Below, in pieces: positions 56,919 to 64,000 of a stretch of DNA of 64,000 nucleotides. Position 1 is the stretch's first letter, and each line of letters begins with the position of its first letter. Where the stretch lies: positions 28,901,616 to 28,965,615 of the forward strand of contig NC_084894.1 of NCBI RefSeq assembly GCF_958979055.1. The letters run 5' to 3'. A program made the translations under genes and the position numbers. Origin of the DNA: Alnus glutinosa (lineage: Eukaryota > Streptophyta > Magnoliopsida > Fagales > Betulaceae). Below the pieces are notes generated by a model. It was not told the DNA's origin. It saw only the letters and a program-made list of their open reading frames with translations, and did not search any database.

Positions 56919-59913
56919 TAATAATAGTAGTAGTAATGAACCAATTCTCCCGGGAAGCAATCCCGAGGAGGTGGTGGAGGAGGAGGTCTCCATCAGGATT
57001 ATTGGTGCAGAGCACGAGCATTTCAGTGCTCATCAACACATTCCGGCAAATCCAGCACATGTATCGGATCTCACTAATTCTGCGAGCACCACCAGAAGCT
57101 ACGATGTCCAGCGCTTCGTCCGCTGGTTAGAGCAGATTCTCCCTTTCTCTTTGCTTCTTTTGCTCGTCTTCATTCGTCAACATCTCCAAGGTATTCCTCT
57201 TCTCCTCCGCTTCTTTCTTTTCTTCTTCCTCCATAATGTCATAATTACCCACCCCAGTACTCCATCAACTTCAGGTTTTTCTGTCGCTCTTTGGATCGCT
57301 GCCGTCATGTTCAAATCTAATGATATTCTACGGAAGCAGACCGCTCTTAAGGTTCCCTTTCATTTCCTGGTTCCTTTTTCCATTCCCTGAATTCTTGCTT
57401 AATTGGTCTTTTGAGCATCCAAATTGCTGGCCCCGCAGGAGGAGAGGAAAATCTCTGTTCTCCTAAGCATTTCTCTGGTGTTTATGATTCATTTCGTTTG
57501 TGTTTATTGGCGGTACCGGGGCAATAACCTGCTCTACCCGTTCCTATTGCTTCCCCCTAAAGCAATTCCTCCCTTTTGGCATGCTGTGTTCATCATCACG
57601 ATAAATGGTTAGTACCCAACACAGCCTTTTCTTGCTCTTTGCCTAACAAATGTTTGAATTGGATATCTTTTGAATCTGATGTCTCAATATATAATGGTTG
57701 TCTTTTCAGACATTATGGTGCGACATGCAGCAATGGCCTTCAAATGTTTACTTTTGATACATTACAAGAATGGTAGAGGCCGGGATTACCGTAAACAGGT
57801 TGCTTATGTTACAGTTAGTCAGAGCTCTACATGTTCTAATTGTTCTCTATTTTCTTCCTTTAATGTGTTGAAGGCCTCTGTCTATCCAGGGTCAAATGCT
57901 GACTCTTGTTGAGTATCTCTTGCTACTCTACCGTGCTTTGTTGCCAATACCTGTTTGGTATAAGTTCTTTTTAAACAAAGAATATGGAAGCCTTTTTTCT
58001 TCGTTAACTACAGGGTTATATTTAACCTTCAAGCTTACGTCACTTGTGGAGAAGGTAATCCCATCTATATGAACTTTCATGCTTTCTTCTGGTTTTCTGA
58101 ATTCACCTCAAAAGAGCGCTGGCTTCTCTTAGTATTATTCTAATTTTATTACTTTATGATATATATGGTTCTGAAGGTCCAATCCTTTTTTGCTGCATTG
58201 AGGGACATGTCACATAAGGAGGTGCATTTCGGGTCTTATGCCACGTCTGAACAGGTCAGTTGGTCTGCTATGAGTTAAAAGATTCCTAATTGCTCTCTCT
58301 CTCTCTCTGAGGTCACTGTGGAAGCTGATTATTAGGATTACTTCTATGATGAATATAGATTTTTCCAATCCATCACATTTGAACTGTTTCGTAGTTTTCT
58401 CGTTCACATTTGAAAGGGCGCAAGTTCTGACCCCGAGGCACACAAAACAATTATGCAGCAATTTTATGAATAAATATGCAGAAGCAAATAATGATCAATC
58501 AGAATACTCGTCACCTATCAACACAACAATTTGTTTGATGAAGTGAAAACCCATGTTTTGAACACCACCGAATAGGCGAACACTAAAAACCTAACAACAT
58601 TAGCAAACCTTCTTACACAGGCTACACAGCCCCTCATGTTGTCACCAATTTGTGCTGCTGGTATGGGCCATGGAACTAAACATACTTGGCTAGTGCTTTT
58701 TTTTTTTTTCTTGGGGGAGGAGGGATGATCCAAACCAAATAGAGCTGCTTTTGGGGGAGGGGGGGTGGGTGGATGCTCCAAGAATAGGAGGGATGCAAGA
58801 TGGATGTTCCCATTTTAATCTTTTAAAATAATTACAAAAAGTTCTTTAGAAAGTAAGAGACCAGTAAGCATACCCCCAAAGAAGTTAGAAGTAAGAATTT
58901 GGAACTTGAAACGCAAATTGATAAGCTACATTAGATAGATAATATTCTTGTATAGTTCATGTTCTTTTATTCTTATACGTTCTTGAGAGACTTTGATTGC
59001 TTCAATGAATGAAGAAGTACATTGACATAGTGCATGGTGCCATCATTTTCTGATGTTTCTTTGGTTTGTTTTTATATGATGTATCAACACATTCTAAGTT
59101 GTCAGCAGTTGAACTACAGGTCAATGCAGCAGGGGATCTCTGTGCTATCTGCCAGGAGAAGATGCATGCTCCGATTTTGCTTCGCTGTAAACACATATTC
59201 TGCGAAGACTGCGTATCAGAATGGTCATACCTTTCACTCCGCTCTCTCTTTGCAGATGACTATATTATTGTTACGCCATACTTCTATATAATATTGATGT
59301 TCCATGCGTTTAGATGTTAATTTGACTATTCATCACCTTTGATTTTTGATTTCTGTATCTGCTTCCTTGTTTTCACTTTGATGTACACAATATGCTGATT
59401 GGACTGGAGAAATTTGCTGAACCATAATAACTTATTTGTGGTATTATACAACGTTGGGGTAATTAGAATTCAGTGTCTGAAATCTCAGGGTCAAGGCGGT
59501 AGATTTCTTAGTCATCTGAAATACATTTGTTTAGTTCACAACAAGCTACATGTCTTGTATTTGGAGGATTTAGAGGGAGTTGAATCTGGTTTCTATTCAA
59601 TGATTTAAACCTAAGTTTGAGCTGAACCAGGTATATTTAAGTGAAGATTTAGACCCAAAAAAAAAAAGGAAGAAAAAAGATTTGTTTTCACTGCCTTTGC
59701 TGAAAAGCTTAGCCTTGAGTTCTCTTGTTAATCTTTCTAGTGTTATTCTTTTCATATGTTGGTTTTTGGCTGGTTTCTTACGGGAGTTTACTGCACCATG
59801 TTTTCAGGTTTGAGCGAGAAAGAACGTGCCCGTTGTGCCGGGCCTTGGTAAAACCAGCCGATATCAAATCTTATGGTGATGGATCAACCAGTTTGTTTTT
59901 GCAGCTATTTTAA
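56680..59913 (+). CDS. Multi-span membrane RING-HC E3 ubiquitin ligase (RNFT-like)
   Basis: Eight exons: 56680-57190, 57275-57351, 57439-57607, 57710-57798, 57890-58054, 58177-58254, 59120-59223 and 59808-59913, joining to 432 aa. The N-terminus has a Ser run (residues 11-19) and an Asn run (71-82) coded by (CTT/TCT)n and (AAT)n microsatellites, then a Glu-rich stretch. Several hydrophobic spans follow (about 148-168, 172-185, 202-220, 228-252, 290-310, 325-345). A C-terminal RING-HC (C3HC4) finger covers residues 371-408 (CAIC...CKHIFC..C...CPLC). Human RNFT1/2 relatives act in ER-associated ubiquitination, so a role at the ER or another endomembrane is likely. An acceptor at 59108 would break the frame, so 59119/59120 was chosen. 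Confidence 0.9.
56706..56738 (+). repeat. (CTT/TCT)n microsatellite coding a Ser run
   Basis: Near-perfect CTT/TCT trinucleotide repeat in exon 1 of the RING gene, read as consecutive Ser codons (residues 11-19). Length variation here would change the protein without shifting the frame. Confidence 0.9.
56889..56940 (+). repeat. (AAT)n microsatellite coding an Asn run
   Basis: AAT trinucleotide repeat, interrupted by AAC, in exon 1 of the RING gene. It reads as 12 consecutive Asn, then Ser codons (AGT). It is a probable site of length polymorphism. Confidence 0.92.
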
Positions 59914-60839
59914 GATCTTCTACTTGATAAAGAGACCGGATCTGCATCTGAAACCAAACATTATTTTGCTCTAAGAAGTTGTTGAAGGCTCTGACTTACA
60001 ATCCCTTTGTTTCCACCACTGCTGTTTGTTATTATGTTGTACCCATGAGGTGTATAAATTCTCATGGCCATTCATTATATGTTTAAACCACATACGAGTT
60101 TTGTCTATATATCTTGTTTGAGAATTGCTTGGTTGTACATTCTCATCCCACTCCTATTCTACTCGTCTACATGGACCAATATTATTGTTAAAAAAATCAG
60201 GGTCCCACTACACTCTTTATACTATCTCTTACATTATTGGTCCACGTAAACAAGGGTGAGATAGTGATGAGATAGAAGTGTACAACCAAGCATTTCTCAT
60301 CTTGTATATAGAGCTTTATACAAACATACAAATTAATGCATCTCTCTCCATTTGAACAAGCATTTTCCTTGTATATCTGTCTTTACTTCTAGAAACTGTC
60401 TACAAAGCATCTGTAGTTGGAACACTCGCATGAATCAACAATTCAACTTGATACAAAAGCATAAGCTTTCAGAAAGAACTACTTAAGTAACAATCATTGG
60501 TGACAGCCAAAGAGCTTAAAATACATGGTGAAAGAAATAAAATTACATCTTATATCAGCTAACAGTGAGGAAGACTAACACAAATAACAAAAATATCATA
60601 CAATAACAATAGTTAATAATAATAATAATAACAATAATAATAATAATAACCAAGAAAATCATATTGTTACATTTCAAATCTTTGTTTGAAACATAGAATA
60701 CAGGACATCTCCAATCAAAGAGAAGCATTCCTAGTGTCTTTGTGTATCTTTTGCCACCCTAATGGGGTTTCAAGAGCTAGTTTGGGTGACATTTCATGAG
60801 ACCTCCTCAACTTTTGTGTGCAATGGGCAATGTCCTCCA
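59914..60839. other. Convergent intergenic region with a small MITE
   Basis: Lies between the 3' ends of the RING gene (plus) and the coiled-coil gene (minus) and holds both 3' UTRs, the MITE at 60118-60298 and an (AAT)n run (60613-60650). No gene recognised. Confidence 0.55.
60118..60298. mobile_element. 181-bp MITE downstream of the RING gene
   Basis: The ends TTGAGAATTGCTTGGTTGTA and TACAACCAAGCATTTCTC are inverted repeats with few mismatches. The arms continue inward (CTCATCCC / ATGAGATAG, CATGGACCAATA / TATTGGTCCACGT). A 7-bp direct repeat ATCTTGT flanks it at 60111-60117 and 60299-60305. Superfamily uncertain (hAT or Mutator). Confidence 0.75.
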
Positions 60840-63763
60840 TCACTTGCGGACAACCCCAGGAGGAAGTGAAGAGTGTAGTTGTGGAGATGATGATGAGGAA
60901 ACAGAGTTTAGATTCGATCCTGAGGAAGCCATGATGGGGTAGACTTCAGTGACCTCTTCAGTGCCCTCATTCAAGTAGACAACATCCTGCATGGTGAGCT
61001 GGTGGTATTCAACGACCTCCCTCAGGAAGCGATTTTCCCGTGCAAAAATTGAGTTTTCATGTGCCAATCTGGCCTTCTCTGCCAAAAGTGTTTCAAGTTG
61101 AAGCCGAATCTGGCACAGAATCATTGGCATCGGAGTTTAGAGTTATTACATGCAACATGATAGAAATGCGTCAACACAATGTTGCTTGTTGATAGAAAAT
61201 AACATCTAAAATTGGAAAACTGCAAAACATATGATTTTTTTTAGTATCAAAAAAAAAATTCACCAAATTTGCCCGATGTAGAAGCAAAATCAAGAAGGCT
61301 GCATAAGCAAATATATTGCCCACATCTTGGTTTCAAAATGGAAAGAATAACTGGTTTATATCTCCATAGAATCAAATTAGCTAAAGACACTTATGGGCCA
61401 TCACTATAGTTGCAATCAATTCCCTTTTTTTTTTTTTCTTTTGATAAATAGGTTTCAACATTATCATGATGATTATAGACAGACGCGTGTTAATATCTAA
61501 GATTCTAAAGCACTGCAAACTATAAGTAAAGGAGAATACGCTTTAAGCCAGTAAAATGGTAGTGTTATCTTTTTCCTGAAAAAATGGGGGAATAGTCACA
61601 TGCATCCTCCTAATATATGCCTTAAAAAACACAGCCTACAGATGTAAAAAAATACATATTCTTTCTCCTGATAATATGAATTTTAAGGTATGCCTTTTCA
61701 AAAATTTACAAAATCCTAGAGCATCACTTTGATGTTAGAGAAATACGATTACAACTTGTACCTTGATGACTTGTTTGTCTAAGGTTCTGCTAGACAGTAG
61801 TCAACTTAAATCCTTGATTTCAACCATTTGATTTTATTTATTCTGTGAAAGGCAGTAGGAACTCTTCCAAAATTTTTTGGTGACAGGTTCTTGTGCCCAA
61901 ATCGGTTGTGGGGACTGACTCTGTTGTATTCACCTAGGAGTTTGTGCTTTTTATACGCCTCCGCAGTGCCCAATACCTGTTCTAAACTATTCTGGCCTCA
62001 TACTAAGGGCGCCTGTCTTTCTTCATTAGCCCTTGACGAGTACTTTTTACTAGTTAGACCATTTGATTTTATTTATTCTGTGAAAGGTAAAGAATTCTAA
62101 CCTATTATGATACAGAGAAACTTAAAGAAATCAAACGGACCAAAATCAACACTTTTAGGTTTTTGGGTTCTATAAAATCTTTTTTTTTTATAAGAAAATT
62201 TTGGGTTCTATAAAATCTTAAACAAAGCAATCATTAAATAATGAATTATGATATTAACTTTTAGATGTCAATGTAATAATTTTGGATTTTGGGCATTGCT
62301 AGGGAACTTCACAGGTGATGATAAATGTTAGTAATGGAGCGGCAACTTGCAATATCTAAATCTTTCAGTGGTTCTTTGAAAATATACTTCAATGAGGTAG
62401 TTGTATATAATTTTTCAAAAGACAAAGAAAGCATAGGAAATGGAGAAAACGGTTTTAGATCATCGTCTTCAAGATTGCTACAAAATCAAAAAGGAAATAT
62501 GAAAATCTAAAATAGAGAAAAAGTTCATACCAAATCATCATCTTCTGGGTTGCTTCCCCTTTCACGGTTCTCCCGAAGAATTTTATTTTCTTCCTCCAGC
62601 TGAGCACATCGCTCCTTAGCAAAAGCCAGATCTGATTTGACAGTCTTCAACTCCCGAAGAAGAAGCTTTGCTTTCGCAGCCATGGCCATTGCAACCTGTT
62701 ATGAAACCCAAAAAGTAAAATTATGAATCTTATCATAAAGAGCAAGTTCTCACATCAGAACAACTAGGATGTCCCTGCTATTCTGGAAATAATTCCAAAG
62801 TCCCCGACCCCCTCCCTCCATTTCCTTCTTCGTTTCTCCTTTGCCAATGTCATTAAGGTCACAGACAGCTAAGGCACGAGATCTAGGGGAGTGAGGCAAG
62901 CCCATATGATTAAACTCAATAGAGCAGTTCATTGGGTTCTAGAGTCATTCTATACTTTCTGCTCACTGATTACTTCTATGCAGAGGAGGTACACAACATT
63001 CAGAAAACATAATACGAGATAAAGAGGAATTGTTACATGTTGACTGAACAAATCAAGGTCAGGTGTTTTCTGTAGAAAAGCCAATCTGTGGACTTGCTTC
63101 TAAGCTAGAAAAAAAAATACACAAATTTAAAGCAATCCATGCACTCTATTGTATGAACCAGTGATACAAAGCTGCCACCTTACGTCGCGAGATGCCTTCA
63201 GCTGAAGTTCTTGATCAGTTTGCATCTGGGGTTGTTGCCATGTACTAGAATGATTTGGCGCCTGACTCGGTACCTCAGAACCACTGGGCTTTTTCTTGAT
63301 ATGCTTGCGAGTTTCTTGAATTATGTCTGCAGTCCGGCTCTCCATTATAGTAAGACCCTCCTAAAAAATAGAAACATCATTGATACAACTATAGTCTCCT
63401 GGAGTGAAAATATACATGTATAAATGGAAACTGCATGTTCAAGTGGAGGAGGTATTCATAAACGACGAATGTTTGCCTGGAGAAATATATTCATAATCAC
63501 CAAACAAACATACAGATGGTATTCATATTTAAGAAAGGCAATCAATAGCAGGAACTTTGACCATTATAAGAAAAAATATGAAACATTAAAAACTCAATAG
63601 TATTTGGAAAAAAGTTGCCACAGATGCTAACCTCTAAGGCATTACCAATGGTGCCACCAATATAATTAAGAGAAGATGCAATGGCACCCAACCCCTTCTT
63701 CTGTTGTAGTTTAGGACTGTCCATTTTTCGACGGCTCTCGTCTGAGTGATTGGAATTTTGGTA
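60840..63763 (-). CDS. Coiled-coil protein of unknown function, 3' part of the gene
   Basis: Four exons on the minus strand: 63763-63632, 63360-63184, 62695-62531 and 61109-60840, joining in frame to 247 aa and a stop. A small conserved block, [20 protein letters not shown], opens it, followed by [20 protein letters not shown], a Gln/Pro/Ser-rich linker and then a long heptad coiled coil ([20 protein letters not shown] ... [20 protein letters not shown]). A Ser-rich tail ends PGVVRK. The residues before the first exon (63763) are missing: an acceptor AG stands there, so an upstream exon probably lies beyond 64000. The first internal ATG would start at [12 protein letters not shown] do not recognise the function; a plant-specific coiled-coil family is likely. 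Confidence 0.72.
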
Positions 63764-64000
63764 CTGCGAATAGGAGACACAAACACAAATGGCATCACAT
63801 ATTACAGGTGAGCAGAGATACAGGAATTTGACCACAATGCAACCAACACATCAAACTAAAACCAAGGTTTTGGGAAACTACAATAATCTACAAGATATAG
63901 TGATGTTAAGCTTTCATATGTATGAAGCTAATTCATCCTTAAAAAGGAGAAAAAAAAACAAGGAACTTTTGGACTGCTTTTGAAGATCTTATTTTTACAA
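63764..64000 (-). other. Intron or upstream sequence of the coiled-coil gene at the window edge
   Basis: A plausible acceptor (TATTCGCAG, minus strand) ends at 63764. The rest, to 64000, shows no coding frame that could be joined with confidence. The start of the gene is therefore outside or undetermined. Confidence 0.5.

Noticed and set aside
56810..57130. 106-codon plus-strand ORF overlapping the RING gene exon 1, and minus-strand partners at 56632-57060
   Set aside because: Shadow frames of the AAT and CTT repeats in the real RING exon.

Overview
This window is nuclear DNA of a dicot plant, most likely a woody rosid; Fagales is a guess from the style of the repeats. The genes have many introns with GT-AG borders, the intergenic DNA is AT-rich, and the plant-specific families present (LRR-VIII receptor kinase, B3, DUF1191) are all dicot-like. 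I rebuilt exons by eye from splice signals, reading-frame continuity and family resemblance. Every gene model called complete below joins in frame from ATG to stop.

Layout. 1-18.6 kb is a transposon pile-up built on a tandem duplication. A 1.36-kb segment occurs at 43-1402 and again at 2463-18595. The second copy is split by an 8.2-kb Mutator-like element (MULE, 2586-10762), a 6.2-kb Copia retrotransposon (11471-17713) and a 174-bp palindromic LTR-like piece (18169-18342). Copy 1 preserves the empty sites, so the order of events can be read directly. The MULE carries a dead transposase and, on the other strand, an apparently intact small gene coding for a GRF zinc finger, a coiled coil and a membrane segment.

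18.9-29.3 kb: a complete 20-exon LRR receptor kinase (953 aa, plus). 30.5-32.9 kb: ribosomal protein uL16/RPL10 (220 aa, plus) with a classic ribosomal-protein promoter. 34.3-37.5 kb: a B3 DNA-binding protein (360 aa, minus). 39.6-44.1 kb: a STAR/KH RNA-binding protein (281 aa, minus) with one GC-AG intron. 48.2-49.1 kb: an intronless DUF1191 membrane protein (313 aa, minus). 50.8-52.2 kb: a Harbinger-type non-autonomous element. 52.4-56.0 kb: a defective endogenous pararetrovirus-like fragment bounded on both sides by (TA)n tracts and split by a Tourist-type MITE. 56.7-59.9 kb: a multi-membrane-span RING E3 ligase (432 aa, plus). 60.8-63.8 kb: the 3' part of a coiled-coil protein gene of unknown function (minus), which may continue beyond the window.

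The host genes do unrelated housekeeping, regulatory and signalling jobs and do not form a pathway. The most unusual material is in the mobile DNA: the dated nesting, the MULE passenger gene, the Copia element with identical LTRs but a wrecked interior, and the pararetrovirus fragment between TA repeats.
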